Made by a program: the position numbers and the translations under genes
Virus record (IMG/VR): IMGVR_UViG_3300027969_000063
Location: 41,517-105,516 of that record
DNA from: a virus
Direction: 5' to 3' (one strand)
Length of the DNA stretch: 64,000 bases
In this document: positions 31,676-41,212 of the stretch, piece after piece
How positions within the stretch are numbered: the first letter of the stretch is position 1
Layout of the letters: every line of letters begins with the position of its first letter
Notes under the pieces: model-generated
Databases searched by the model: none
The model's input: the letters and a program-made list of their open reading frames with translations, nothing else
Told to the model about the DNA's origin: nothing

Positions 31676-33361
31676 TTAGAGATTCCTAAAAGATTCTCTG
31701 ACGAAAGATTCATAAACATTGCCTCCGTCTGCTACTTCCCATACATCACCACCAACAACCTCTAGTCCTGGCCGTTCTAAACCAGTTTCTATGATTGGTG
31801 CTGGTAATGTTTCATCATCTAATTGATTCATATTTTCTAACTGAATCTGTTTTCTAATGTCATGGTTGACAATTTCTTTAAAGTATTTCTGTGTGGCAGC
31901 CCATGCAAAAAGAACTAAAGTCATAGCCATATCATCATTGGCTTCAGCTTCAGCCGCAAAAGATGTCTTGTTGGCCACAAAGGTGGTTAGTTCAGAAATG
32001 GTATCAAAGTCTACAACTTGTAACTTGTCACCCTCAATCAAGGTCTTTAGGTTAGAACAACCAACTCGTTTGACCGCTGTAGACATCTTGACACCCATCT
32101 GTACACCACGACCAAATCCACTATGAAGTTGTTGGGGTTTCTTATTACCTGTAAACACTTTCCATAGATTTTCATACTCCAAATCTTGGTGAATAATATC
32201 GGCTACTTGTGGATTGTTATTAATTTCAACCAAAACATAAGCTTCATTATATAATCTTGCAGCATTGTATATGATGGTTGGAAATAAAATTGGTGAAATT
32301 GATGAACTCTTATAGGTGGCCACTTGCCGATATGGTGTGATGGATATATCGAATACAGAAAATGCTGAACAGTCCAAGTTACGACCTTCTGATACATCCA
32401 CGGTAATGGCATACAGATGGTCTTTTTTACCATAATCATCACCTTTAATTGGATATTCATAGATTTTCATCATATCGTGTTCAGTAACAGGATCTTTATA
32501 GACCATTGCCTGTAATTTTTGACCAGAAATAAGAGTGTTATTAGAACCTAAAAACTCCGTTTCAAACTCCTGACGGAACTGATGCTCAGATGTGTTACGA
32601 ATTGTTTCTTCTTTCCAAGCATCATCTCGACCTGGTACCATAGACCAATGAACTTCAAATGGTGTGTAGTTATTCTTTTTATTAATGGCATCTGTCCAAA
32701 TCTTATAAAACAGATTCATACCATTAGGTGTAGAAACAATAATAATCTTTGTTTTGGTACCAGCAGTAATAACAGGATACACAGAAGTAAAGAAGTCCGT
32801 GGCAATATTGGATGGTACGAAAGCAAACTCGTCTAAGAATACAATGTTAAACGAACCAGAACGAGCCGCTGAAGATGATGTTGAAGATGCAATGATTACA
32901 GAACCGTTTTCTAATTCGACACGACCTTTGTTCCACTCTACAACACCTTGTTGTAACCACATTGGTAAATTCTCATAGGCCAACTGTAGTTTACCTAGAA
33001 TACCACGAGCAGTTTCACCACGGTTAGCAAGAACAGCAACGGTCTGTGAATCTTGAAACAATATGGTCCAGAGAAGATAAGCAACTGTTGTGGTGGTTTT
33101 ACCAACTTGTCGAGGACATTTCATGATTGTAAAACGATTTTGATGGAACGTTTTAATCATGTCCTCTTGAAAATCATACATCTTAAATGATGTTATACCT
33201 TCATCAAGAGTAATAATCTTAATGTATTTGGTAAAATACAAAGGATCTTTAGAACATTTGATATATTCTTGTACTTGTTCTTCCGTAAAGTTAACCTGAA
33301 CACCTACCCGTTTCAGTAGGGGGTTATCACGGTACGATTCTTTATTCTTTTTGAGAGCCAT
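31676..33361 (-). CDS. 17: Terminase large subunit gp17
   Basis: 561 residues (T4 610). The ATPase Walker A is KCPRQVGKTTT (from residue 81) and Walker B NIVFLDEFAFV (DE at 176-177). The coupling motif VSTPNG lies at 209-214. The C-terminal nuclease begins with YAITVDVSEG (Asp321) and has further acids at NDDMAMTLVLFAW. It packages DNA into the prohead and cuts it. The start overlaps the gp16 end by 20 bases. Confidence 0.97.
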   Translation of the reverse strand: MALKKNKESYRDNPLLKRVGVQVNFTEEQVQEYIKCSKDPLYFTKYIKIITLDEGITSFKMYDFQEDMIKTFHQNRFTIMKCPRQVGKTTTTVAYLLWTILFQDSQTVAVLANRGETARGILGKLQLAYENLPMWLQQGVVEWNKGRVELENGSVIIASSTSSSAARSGSFNIVFLDEFAFVPSNIATDFFTSVYPVITAGTKTKIIIVSTPNGMNLFYKIWTDAINKKNNYTPFEVHWSMVPGRDDAWKEETIRNTSEHQFRQEFETEFLGSNNTLISGQKLQAMVYKDPVTEHDMMKIYEYPIKGDDYGKKDHLYAITVDVSEGRNLDCSAFSVFDISITPYRQVATYKSSSISPILFPTIIYNAARLYNEAYVLVEINNNPQVADIIHQDLEYENLWKVFTGNKKPQQLHSGFGRGVQMGVKMSTAVKRVGCSNLKTLIEGDKLQVVDFDTISELTTFVANKTSFAAEAEANDDMAMTLVLFAWAATQKYFKEIVNHDIRKQIQLENMNQLDDETLPAPIIETGLERPGLEVVGGDVWEVADGGNVYESFVRESFRNL

Positions 33362-33770
33362 TATTTTTCAGTAGTTTACTTAGTTCAGAGGTTGAACCAA
33401 CAAAAATGGCTTTATCGATATTGGTGTTAGTTGTTTCTCTCTTAACACCATCCATCTCACGCATTTGTTTTTGAATATTTAAAAGTTCTTTATTGGCATC
33501 TACCATATTTTTAAGTATACCACCATACACTTCAAATGCTCTTGGATGTTGACCTGCTTTGGCAACTTGTAATATTTCTTCCATGGCTTCTTTACCTTGG
33601 TCAATAATACCTTGTAGGTTTTCTTTTGACTGTTGATACGCATCAGACAAATCTTGTTTTAATTCGGGATCATTATCTTTGGTAGATACCGCAGGAAGTT
33701 TTTCTTTCTTTTCCTCTGGCGCAGGCACCACATCAAATATTTCTTCCATTTTTTTATCAAAGTTGTTCAT
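33342..33770 (-). CDS. 16: Terminase small subunit gp16
   Basis: 142 residues (T4 164). A charged N-terminus is followed by two long helices, DLSDAYQQSKENLQGIIDQG and HPRAFEVYGGILKNMVDANK, then LLNIQKQMREM. This is the coiled-coil hairpin that forms the ring-shaped gp16 oligomer. Position directly before gp17, with overlap, confirms the call. Confidence 0.92.
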   Translation of the reverse strand: MNNFDKKMEEIFDVVPAPEEKKEKLPAVSTKDNDPELKQDLSDAYQQSKENLQGIIDQGKEAMEEILQVAKAGQHPRAFEVYGGILKNMVDANKELLNIQKQMREMDGVKRETTNTNIDKAIFVGSTSELSKLLKNNGSQKE

Positions 33771-33785
33771 AGTTAGTTTTATTCA

Positions 33786-35405
33786 TTAAGATAGTTTAAC
33801 GTAACCCCAATAAACAGTTTGTTCCGATCCGCTGGTGTTATTAATTCCAAAAACAAATACATTGTTTGTTGTGCCTGATACAGTAGCAGTTGATATTGCA
33901 CCTACTGTTCCCACAATTTGATCCGGTATACTTGTGATTGTAATTGGACTTCCACCACCTGTATAATTCCAAGCGTATTGATTACCTAATACTGGCACAT
34001 TACTATTGGTAACATGTACGGTAGCAATGTATGATATAATCCCGTTAGGAATATTACCTCTAACCCATAACTGATAAGCGCCATTTATTGGAACTGTAAT
34101 ACTGTATGTGCTTGCGCCGGTAGTAACAGTCCAACTACCTGAAGTGAGATTTGCTCCGCTTGCACCTTGAACACCCGTAGCACCATTGGTGCCAGAAGGA
34201 CCGGTTGCACCACTAACACCAGTAGCACCATTAGTACCTGCTGAACCGGTGGCACCATTAATACCTGTACCTGTAGCACCGTTAGTGCCGGCAGAACCTG
34301 TGGCACCAGTAACACCTGAAGCACCCGATACTCCACTAGCACCATTTGTACCATTTGTACCAAAAGGACTTAAATCGGTTACATAGATGGCATACTGAGT
34401 ACCGTTAGTGGCGTATACTGGTAAAACTATAGCATCGTTGGTATTAATTACCCAAGTAGGATGGCCTGGATCGTCACCTAATGACACATTAGATTGAGGA
34501 GTATTCATTAATTTTGTAACAGTATTGGCAGGATCACCAACAGGTACAAAAGTCCAATTTGTATTTCCAAGACCAATTATTTCATTTATGTAAGCATCTA
34601 CTACTGAGCCATCTTTTCTAACAGTAAAACCATTTCCATAAGAATTAAGATTAAATTCTCCTAGTGCTACTGTATAACTGCCTGTAAAACTATCTAGTAA
34701 TAATAAATTACCAGCACCAATAGTACCTTGTGGTCCAGTAGCACCAGAAACACCAGTTGCGCCTTGTGTACCTACACCAGTTGCACCATCAATACCTGTA
34801 GCACCATTAGTACCCGCTGAGCCTGTGGCGCCATTGGTACCGGCAGAACCTGTAGCACCATCAACACCATTTACTCCACTAGCGCCATTAGTACCGGCTG
34901 AACCTGTGGCACCATTGGTTCCATTTGAACCGGTAGGACCAGTAGCACCATCAATACCTGTAGCACCATTTGAACCAGAGGAACCCGTGGCACCATCAAT
35001 ACCTGTAGCACCATTAGTACCTGCTGAACCTGAAGCACCTTGTACGCCTGTAGCACCATTTGTACCGGCTGAACCTGTGGCACCATTAGTACCTGCTGAA
35101 CCTGAAGCACCTTGTACGCCTGTGGCACCGTTGGTACCGGCAGAACCTGTAGCACCAGAAATACCAGTAGCACCTTGGCCACCAGTAACACCACTAGCGC
35201 CTTGAGCACCTGTAGCACCTTGATTACCTTGAATACCAACATGGTCAACATAATATTTTGAAGCCATTGCATGGCCGCCACGGGTTACACCATCATGGAT
35301 TGTTATTGTGTGGTTTGTTGAATCGATAATAAATTCACCATTAGCTCCAGTAGTATTAGCAACTACTGTGTTGGCAAATCTTTTAAATTGTAATGTTCTT
35401 GGCAT
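33786..35405 (-). CDS. Collagen-like fibre protein
   Basis: 539 residues. It begins MPRTLQFKRFANTVVANTTG and then DSTNHTITIHDGVTRGG, a short cap seen at the N-terminus of phage fibre/appendage proteins. From about 60 to 230 it is Gly-x-y repeats, mostly GATG, GTNGATG and GAQGASG, as a collagen triple helix requires. A globular insert (about 230-345) precedes a second shorter Gly-x-y run, then a 100-residue strand-rich C-terminal domain that may be the tip. Likely a trimeric virion fibre. It is inserted between gp15 and gp16, which are adjacent in T4. Confidence 0.85.
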   Translation of the reverse strand: MPRTLQFKRFANTVVANTTGANGEFIIDSTNHTITIHDGVTRGGHAMASKYYVDHVGIQGNQGATGAQGASGVTGGQGATGISGATGSAGTNGATGVQGASGSAGTNGATGSAGTNGATGVQGASGSAGTNGATGIDGATGSSGSNGATGIDGATGPTGSNGTNGATGSAGTNGASGVNGVDGATGSAGTNGATGSAGTNGATGIDGATGVGTQGATGVSGATGPQGTIGAGNLLLLDSFTGSYTVALGEFNLNSYGNGFTVRKDGSVVDAYINEIIGLGNTNWTFVPVGDPANTVTKLMNTPQSNVSLGDDPGHPTWVINTNDAIVLPVYATNGTQYAIYVTDLSPFGTNGTNGASGVSGASGVTGATGSAGTNGATGTGINGATGSAGTNGATGVSGATGPSGTNGATGVQGASGANLTSGSWTVTTGASTYSITVPINGAYQLWVRGNIPNGIISYIATVHVTNSNVPVLGNQYAWNYTGGGSPITITSIPDQIVGTVGAISTATVSGTTNNVFVFGINNTSGSEQTVYWGYVKLS

Positions 35406-35406
35406 T

Positions 35407-36516
35407 TTAAGATCCTAAATCTATTTGGTTTTCTAATTCGATATGCAAATCGTCTATACCAAATACGTTTGTGTTTAAATCAACAACTAAAGTATTTGAT
35501 GAAATAACTGTATCATCAATATTTGGTATTTCTGTTGTAGTGGTGGTATATGTATAAGAAGTGTTTACGTTAGCATCAGTTGGATTAGTAACAATAACAA
35601 TCTGTGCTTGTGTTTGTGGTAATACATTGTATGAATCAAATACATAATTGGCATTACTTACATAACCAACAATGGGCGAATCTGATATAAAATTACCTTC
35701 AATATTGGTTAATTTTAATACGCCATTTTCCCAAGAAAGAACCTTGGCAGTTGCTGTGGCATTGGCATGAGAGTATCCTTGATATACCAATTCATCTTTT
35801 TTATAATTTTGTTCATAAGAATTTTGGTGATGTGATCTCATATTAAATTCAACAACATCATTTGTAGTAATGTTATTCAATATATTTGTAATAGAAGTTC
35901 TGATTAAACCACCAACATCAGATACCTTACCAAATACAAATCCTTTAACTGTAAAGTTTAATGTCCAAATAACCATTCTAGTTTCTACAGTTCTACCATC
36001 ACCTTCGTATTCTATTTCGTGTGTAGCACTATTTAAAACAATAGGTATTTCTTTTACAATACCCATTTCAGGAATAAGATTTAATTTAATAGTGTAATCT
36101 GGTGCAAAATATGGAAGTATGTGTTCAATAATTTGTGTACCATCTTCAATGTTTCTTACATAGATGTACAGATTAAAATCAAAATTATATGGAACAGGAT
36201 TGTATTGAGATACAACACCACTAGTTGTTTTGGCAAATGTTTTAATATTTGTATTTTGTTTACGAGTGGCATCGTAAGTCATATTAGACATTTCGAATGA
36301 CATTCTTGGTAAAGTTGTTTGAACTTTTTTATCCAAGTTTGGATCATCCTCTAGACGCCTAACATACATCTCTTTGGTGGCATAGACAATAGGCACCAAC
36401 ATTCTTTGTTGTTCTGATAAATTTGGATTGTAACGAACCAATGTAATATCTTTAAATAGATTACCAAATCCTATTACTAGTTTTCGAATGATTCTATTGT
36501 ATGATGTATTTGCCAT
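35407..36516 (-). CDS. 15: Tail sheath stabiliser / tail completion gp15
   Basis: 369 residues (T4 272). KLVIGFGNLFKDITLVRYNP, VPIVYATKEMYVRRLED, LPRMSFEMSNMTYDATRK, VVSQYNPVPYNFDFNLYIYV and IIEHILPYFAPDYTIKLNLI match T4 gp15. The last 130 residues are extra and contain a strand-rich segment (ATAKVLSWENGVLKLTNIEG, NFISDSPIVGYVS) that resembles part of gp14. It caps the finished tail. Its ATG overlaps the gp14 stop by one base. Confidence 0.95.
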   Translation of the reverse strand: MANTSYNRIIRKLVIGFGNLFKDITLVRYNPNLSEQQRMLVPIVYATKEMYVRRLEDDPNLDKKVQTTLPRMSFEMSNMTYDATRKQNTNIKTFAKTTSGVVSQYNPVPYNFDFNLYIYVRNIEDGTQIIEHILPYFAPDYTIKLNLIPEMGIVKEIPIVLNSATHEIEYEGDGRTVETRMVIWTLNFTVKGFVFGKVSDVGGLIRTSITNILNNITTNDVVEFNMRSHHQNSYEQNYKKDELVYQGYSHANATATAKVLSWENGVLKLTNIEGNFISDSPIVGYVSNANYVFDSYNVLPQTQAQIVIVTNPTDANVNTSYTYTTTTTEIPNIDDTVISSNTLVVDLNTNVFGIDDLHIELENQIDLGS

Positions 36517-37403
36517 TATATGCTACCAAAAGGATTTGTTTCTGAAAAATCAATAATAGAATTAGCAGAATTACTAATATGTTTATTATCGTAAGTTTCT
36601 GAATAAGTGTTGTCCACTAATGGATCAAACGATGCCAAGACATATTGAGCACCACTTGTTTCACCAACAAGAGTTTCACCATCGACAAAGTTTCCGTAGA
36701 TAGTTGTTACAGCCAGAATGTTGGATGCTGGTACCCAACCTTGAACTGTAGCAGAAGCAATCACAACATCGTTTACTGTTTGTGTTACCAATTCTTTTTG
36801 TAAGAACTTTCCTGTACCTGCACCAGTATTTAAATGTAATGTGTAAGCATTATTAGTAACAACATCATCAATCTCACTAATGCCAGTAGAAATCTCTTCT
36901 TGTGAATACTTGAATTTCTCTAAACTGAGTTCAAAGAAATAAGGTTGTTTTCTACCTAACATATGGAAATCTTTGGCTTGTTCTGTAAATTTAATTTCAA
37001 ACAATTCGCCAGTACCATTCAACCAAGGTACATACACCAAATCACCTTCTCTTGGTCTGGTAAAATGGTTATCTGGATTCTGTAGTACCTTTTCTTCAAA
37101 GGCTCTCTTAGAAACAATTACTTTAACGTCATCTTTAATTTCCAAACCAAACTTGGAAAATACATCATGCTGACCAATGTAATCTGTTGGATCAGAAGAT
37201 AGATACATCTCAACTGGAAATGAAGTTTTAAATTTCTTAACTGGATCTTCACCGTACAATAGATCACGATCTCCCGAATTGGTAATAGGAAGATAGAAAG
37301 CATCAAAGCCCATAATCTTGATTGATTCAACAATCAAATCTTCTATGAGTCTTTGTTCGCTATATTTTGAATTGTAATTATTAAAGTAAACTGAAGTTGC
37401 CAT
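36516..37403 (-). CDS. 14: Neck protein gp14
   Basis: 295 residues (T4 256). SEQRLIEDLIVESIKIMGFD, AFYLPITN, LLYGEDPVKKFKTSFPVEMY and FSKFGLEIKDDVKVIVSKRA match the gp14 pattern. FKYSQEEISTGISEIDDVVT follows. The C-terminal third contains ASNILAVTTIYGNFVDGETL and VGETSGAQYVL, similar to a segment in gp15. It completes the head neck with gp13. Two bases separate its ATG from gp13. Confidence 0.93.
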   Translation of the reverse strand: MATSVYFNNYNSKYSEQRLIEDLIVESIKIMGFDAFYLPITNSGDRDLLYGEDPVKKFKTSFPVEMYLSSDPTDYIGQHDVFSKFGLEIKDDVKVIVSKRAFEEKVLQNPDNHFTRPREGDLVYVPWLNGTGELFEIKFTEQAKDFHMLGRKQPYFFELSLEKFKYSQEEISTGISEIDDVVTNNAYTLHLNTGAGTGKFLQKELVTQTVNDVVIASATVQGWVPASNILAVTTIYGNFVDGETLVGETSGAQYVLASFDPLVDNTYSETYDNKHISNSANSIIDFSETNPFGSI

Positions 37404-37404
37404 A

Positions 37405-38178
37405 TTAATTCATGAACATTTCTAGTGGTGCACCGTATTCGGTTTGCATTTGTGCTTCTAGTGCTTTAATTTCTTCAAATGCTTCGTCATAAATTTTATC
37501 GCCATTAAGTGTTACACCACCTGGCAATTGTAGATTGTTAAACTTTTTAAGGTTGGCTCCCCAACTACGCTTGATAACTGCCGTGGCATATTCTTTTAAC
37601 CAACGGTCATTCCATACTTTACCATATACATCAGGATTAATTACGGCATATGCTTCAGCAATTACGATTGTACCAACTGGTGCCTCAGATGCTCCCCAAG
37701 CCCAATCAATATACAATCTTTGCATGTGTCTTTGAAAACGGATTGGTACTTCTCCAGAGAATAACAACTCCAAAGAACGTAGATGTTGCATGGTTAATGT
37801 ATAGTTAATATACGATGCAGAAGTAAAGTCGTAGAGTTCATTTAAACGTAATTGGTATCTTAGGTCAAACATATTGACGGCTGCATGAGAATCTTGGACT
37901 GGAAATATTCTGGTGATACCAACAATTTCCAATGGATTACCATCAGCGTCTTGTGATTCGGATAAGTCTAGATATTTTTGGTCAATTTCGGTTTGACCAA
38001 CGGCTTTGATATAATATACCTTTTGTAGACCATCAAAATGATAGTCCTGCCAGTATTGTAAAGCGTCATCGATACGGTCTTCCACTTGGTCATCATCTAT
38101 GTTGATATCGATAACGGGAAAACCTAGTCTACGGAGGCAGTAATTTTTAAAGTCCGTTCTATTAGTGATTGTTGCCAT
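37405..38178 (-). CDS. 13: Neck protein gp13
   Basis: 257 residues (T4 309). RTDFKNYCLRRLGFPVIDIN, IDDDQVEDRIDDALQYWQDY and HFDG open the conserved domain. TRIFPVQDSHAAVNMFDLRY, RHMQRLYIDW, NDRWLKEYATAVIKRSWGAN and LKKFNNLQLPGGVTLNGDKI are gp13 hallmarks. It forms the connector ring below the portal after packaging. GAGGA precedes the ATG. Confidence 0.95.
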   Translation of the reverse strand: MATITNRTDFKNYCLRRLGFPVIDINIDDDQVEDRIDDALQYWQDYHFDGLQKVYYIKAVGQTEIDQKYLDLSESQDADGNPLEIVGITRIFPVQDSHAAVNMFDLRYQLRLNELYDFTSASYINYTLTMQHLRSLELLFSGEVPIRFQRHMQRLYIDWAWGASEAPVGTIVIAEAYAVINPDVYGKVWNDRWLKEYATAVIKRSWGANLKKFNNLQLPGGVTLNGDKIYDEAFEEIKALEAQMQTEYGAPLEMFMN

Positions 38179-38207
38179 GTTATCCTCAGATATAAGAATT
38201 TATTGGA

Positions 38208-38215
38208 TATTTAGG
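38208..38215 (-). promoter_or_regulatory. Late-like promoter CCTAAATA before gp13
   Basis: CCTAAATA on the minus strand, two bases off the late consensus, between the glycosyltransferase stop and gp13. The predicted start near 38202 leaves a 24-base leader with GAGGA. Confidence 0.4.
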
Positions 38216-38218
38216 CAT

Positions 38219-38995
38219 TTATTTGGTGTACTCTCCCCACCATGTGGTCCAATCAATGTAAGGGTCCATTTGTGTGTCAAACTGCATATGTAATGCCACA
38301 CTTGGTATTGGACTAAACCGTAAAGCATGGTTCTTCCAAACATGACAGATGGTATTGCCTTCGTGAGTATGTTCCTCTGGTGTACTATAGTCTGGATTGT
38401 ATTCCTTAGCCAGTTTTTCAAATTTTGGCCAATGGTCAATGAGTACCTGTGGTCGTAACATGAAAGTATTGGTTGTCCAGATACCAGATTTCCAATGTCT
38501 TTTTGAACCATGTACCACAAAACATGGTTCCATGTGTGGTGGATAATAATCATCTGGCATATCAAACGGATAAATTACAATTTCTTGGCCAGATTTATCT
38601 TTAAATAACTGATAAGAATCTAACATTTCTACCAAAGAACTATTACAATGTAGGTAATCATCTTCCACAGAATATACTAAATCTGCTTCTGAATCACGGC
38701 AGAATTCAAACTGTTTTAATGCTGAATAGTTATAACCAGGTTCTGCCATGTTATAGATTTCATGTGGCCATTTGGATTTCTCAAACAAAGCATAGATACC
38801 TTGTTTCAATAAATCGGTACTGTGGTCATCTAGAATTTTAAAATTGACTTCGTGGCTTTCTACCATGTTGGCTGCATTGATGAGTGATGATAAACAACCT
38901 AGAATTAAAGTTGTTTTGTCCATACCACAATATCTCTCACGGTCCAAGTGTACATTACCCAAGTCGTGTGTTCTTAAAATGATTTCTAGTTTCAT
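38219..38995 (-). CDS. GT-A type glycosyltransferase, paralogue A
   Basis: 258 residues. LEIILRTHDLGNVHLDRERY, VNFKILDDHSTD, SALKQFEFCRDSEADLVYSV and EDDYLHCNSSLVEM give the GT2-like nucleotide-sugar fold with an EDD acidic triad where the DxD motif sits. The end SPIPSVALHMQFDTQMDPYI is shared with the next two genes. It is the last gene of a four-gene cassette after the giant RCC1 genes. Acceptor unknown. Confidence 0.82.
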   Translation of the reverse strand: MKLEIILRTHDLGNVHLDRERYCGMDKTTLILGCLSSLINAANMVESHEVNFKILDDHSTDLLKQGIYALFEKSKWPHEIYNMAEPGYNYSALKQFEFCRDSEADLVYSVEDDYLHCNSSLVEMLDSYQLFKDKSGQEIVIYPFDMPDDYYPPHMEPCFVVHGSKRHWKSGIWTTNTFMLRPQVLIDHWPKFEKLAKEYNPDYSTPEEHTHEGNTICHVWKNHALRFSPIPSVALHMQFDTQMDPYIDWTTWWGEYTK

Positions 38996-39792
38996 GTTAT
39001 CCTATCCCATAAATCTCTCCACCCTAAGTGAGTGGTTCTTATTGTTGCCGGTTCATTAAATGAAAGATGATACGCTACAGATGGTATTGGACTAAACACC
39101 TTTACATGACCTGTACCTTCTTCATAGTTCTCATATAACTTGTTTATAAACTGATCTTCTGCCGCATCAGGAAAGGTCAAAGCCAATCCTTTAAATACTT
39201 CAAAATTATCTTTAAAGAAACTTTGATGTGCAAATATGGTATTGGCAGTATGGCGAACTTGCCTCCAATACCGAACACCATCATATAGAAGAATAGTAAG
39301 ATACTCTCTACCTACATCATATCTAAATGCACAATCATAAGGATACAAAGCAATTGGATTTGGATATTTTTGTGTCAAATAATTATAAGCAATCAACATA
39401 CTGTTTAAAGCATTCTCTTCGTGCAAATAATCATCTTCTACCGAATATACCATATCTTCGGACTCAGCACACATCTCAAACTGCTTAAGTGCTGATTGTT
39501 TAAATCCTTTAGTTTCTAAACTGATTAACTCAACTTCTTTACTACACTTACTTAACACTTCTCTTAAATCTACCAAAAAAGATTCAATACTATTATCATC
39601 CAGTACGGTCAATTTAATATCTTCAACGACCACACAGTTATTGATTGCATTTACTAAAGACGTGGCACACTTTAGGACCATACCTTTCCTGTCGTCACCA
39701 CATATTCTTGGTAACTGCTGAACTGTTGGTTGATTAGTGCCTTGCTTAGGTACTTCTTTCTCACAAGTCCTTAGTATGACATGAAGCTTCAT
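38992..39792 (-). CDS. GT-A type glycosyltransferase, paralogue B
   Basis: 266 residues. LHVILRTCEKEVPKQGTNQP, IKLTVLDDNSIESF, QSALKQFEMCAESEDMVYSV and EDDYLHEENALNSMLIAYNY repeat the motif order of paralogue A. The SPIPSVAYHLSFNEPA end is also shared. It overlaps both neighbours by four bases (ATGA-type), so the cassette is translationally coupled. Duplication of one ancestral gene is the simplest origin. Confidence 0.82.
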   Translation of the reverse strand: MKLHVILRTCEKEVPKQGTNQPTVQQLPRICGDDRKGMVLKCATSLVNAINNCVVVEDIKLTVLDDNSIESFLVDLREVLSKCSKEVELISLETKGFKQSALKQFEMCAESEDMVYSVEDDYLHEENALNSMLIAYNYLTQKYPNPIALYPYDCAFRYDVGREYLTILLYDGVRYWRQVRHTANTIFAHQSFFKDNFEVFKGLALTFPDAAEDQFINKLYENYEEGTGHVKVFSPIPSVAYHLSFNEPATIRTTHLGWRDLWDRIT

Positions 39793-41210
39793 GCAATAAT
39801 CAATTCTGGATCACACATGGCATCCAATGGAGGTTCTCCTTTGAATAGTATTGCCACCACTTCACCATCTTCCGATTTAACATGTGCATCAAAGCCTAAA
39901 GAATTTAATATCTGTGTCATAGAATGTTTAGTAAATCCAGTTTTATGTAACATACCTTCACCCCAAGATTCTGTAAACCCACGATGACCATAAATCATAT
40001 CAATGACCGAAACTGGACCAGCAGAGCTTTCATATACAGTATCAAGTAAATTGTTTTCAATCTTATCTGCAATAGAACCAATATCTGGTACTCTGATGAC
40101 GGCAAAGCCACCATCTTTTAATACTCTCAACATACTATTAAAGATTTTTGGTAGGTCATGAAAGTAATTATGTTCTACCACATGAGAAGCCCAAATGGCA
40201 TCCACAGATTCATTAGGTATACCTTCAAAATCAATGATAGAAGATTTCATGTGTGCTGTATCATTTTCATAAGCATCAACACGAATCTCTTTCCAATCTA
40301 AAAAGTATTTTGATTGTGATTCTAGTTTTGTTTTACCACAACCAATGTTAACCACAATTTTTTTATCGGTCGTAAACAGGTCTTGGTTATCATTTCGTGC
40401 AAAACTGGTAACATCATCACCGTGTTTATTCCACCAATCTTCCCACTTAATGTAAGGATCTTTTTCATTCTCACCTTGAAAGTGCAATGCTAAAGATGGT
40501 ATTGGTGACATGACCACATACTCTCTTTCTTGCCATAATCTGTTTACCGATTCATCTTCCAGCTTTGGATTATGAGGATGGTCGTTAACAATCTTCTCGA
40601 ACAGGTCCCATTCTTTCACCACGACTTCGTGAGTTGTCATGAAGGTACACGGTACCTGATAAGTTTGCCGCCAATGGCGATCTGGTCCTTGAACGATCCG
40701 AACAGGTACCACATTGTGGTCCCAATACCGGTATGGATCATTGTATGGTAACAATGAAAGTGGCTGAGGAAACTTAGGTTGGTATTTTTGCCATTGTAAT
40801 ACCATTTGATAAAAACATTCTTCGTCAAAAAGGTAATCATCTTGTGCCTGAAACACCAAATCTTTACCATCATCACGCATACTCTCATAACACTCACGCA
40901 ATGATGCCATTAAACCAAAACCTTCAATATGTTTTAGATTGGTTGGAAAGTTAGCCAACGAGAGATTATCTTTTAATATTTGAATACCATTCTCATCGGA
41001 GTGGTCATCAAATGCATTCAGTTTAAACTTCCAAGTTGGTAATTTCTCTTGAGCATAGTTAATGGATTTAATTAAAGAACGGGTACAACGCTTTACGATT
41101 TCTGTTTTATCGTTACACCCGTATCTTGTAAATTTAAATCCTTCATATGGTACATAATTATCTTGGCTGTTTGATTTATTATGTGTTTGTAAAGCAATCA
41201 AAAATTCCAT
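39789..41210 (-). CDS. Glycosyltransferase-methyltransferase fusion (paralogue C)
   Basis: 473 residues, two domains. Residues 1-270 repeat the paralogue fold: KLNAFDDHSDENGIQIL, DLVFQAQDDYLFDEECFYQM and SPIPSLALHFQGENEKDPYI. Residues about 285-460 are a class I SAM methyltransferase: VVNIGCGKTKLESQSKYFLD, RVDAYENDTAH, DAIWASHVVEHNYFHDLPKI and MLRVLKDGGFAVIRVPDIG. The predicted enzyme could add a sugar and methylate it. It lacks the EDDYLH form, having QDDYLF instead. Confidence 0.83.
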   Translation of the reverse strand: MEFLIALQTHNKSNSQDNYVPYEGFKFTRYGCNDKTEIVKRCTRSLIKSINYAQEKLPTWKFKLNAFDDHSDENGIQILKDNLSLANFPTNLKHIEGFGLMASLRECYESMRDDGKDLVFQAQDDYLFDEECFYQMVLQWQKYQPKFPQPLSLLPYNDPYRYWDHNVVPVRIVQGPDRHWRQTYQVPCTFMTTHEVVVKEWDLFEKIVNDHPHNPKLEDESVNRLWQEREYVVMSPIPSLALHFQGENEKDPYIKWEDWWNKHGDDVTSFARNDNQDLFTTDKKIVVNIGCGKTKLESQSKYFLDWKEIRVDAYENDTAHMKSSIIDFEGIPNESVDAIWASHVVEHNYFHDLPKIFNSMLRVLKDGGFAVIRVPDIGSIADKIENNLLDTVYESSAGPVSVIDMIYGHRGFTESWGEGMLHKTGFTKHSMTQILNSLGFDAHVKSEDGEVVAILFKGEPPLDAMCDPELIIA

Positions 41211-41212
41211 TA

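Noticed and set aside
34186-35205. Plus-strand frames rich in PVAPL-type repeats
   Set aside because: They are the antisense of the Gly-x-y collagen repeats and have no ribosome binding site or promoter.
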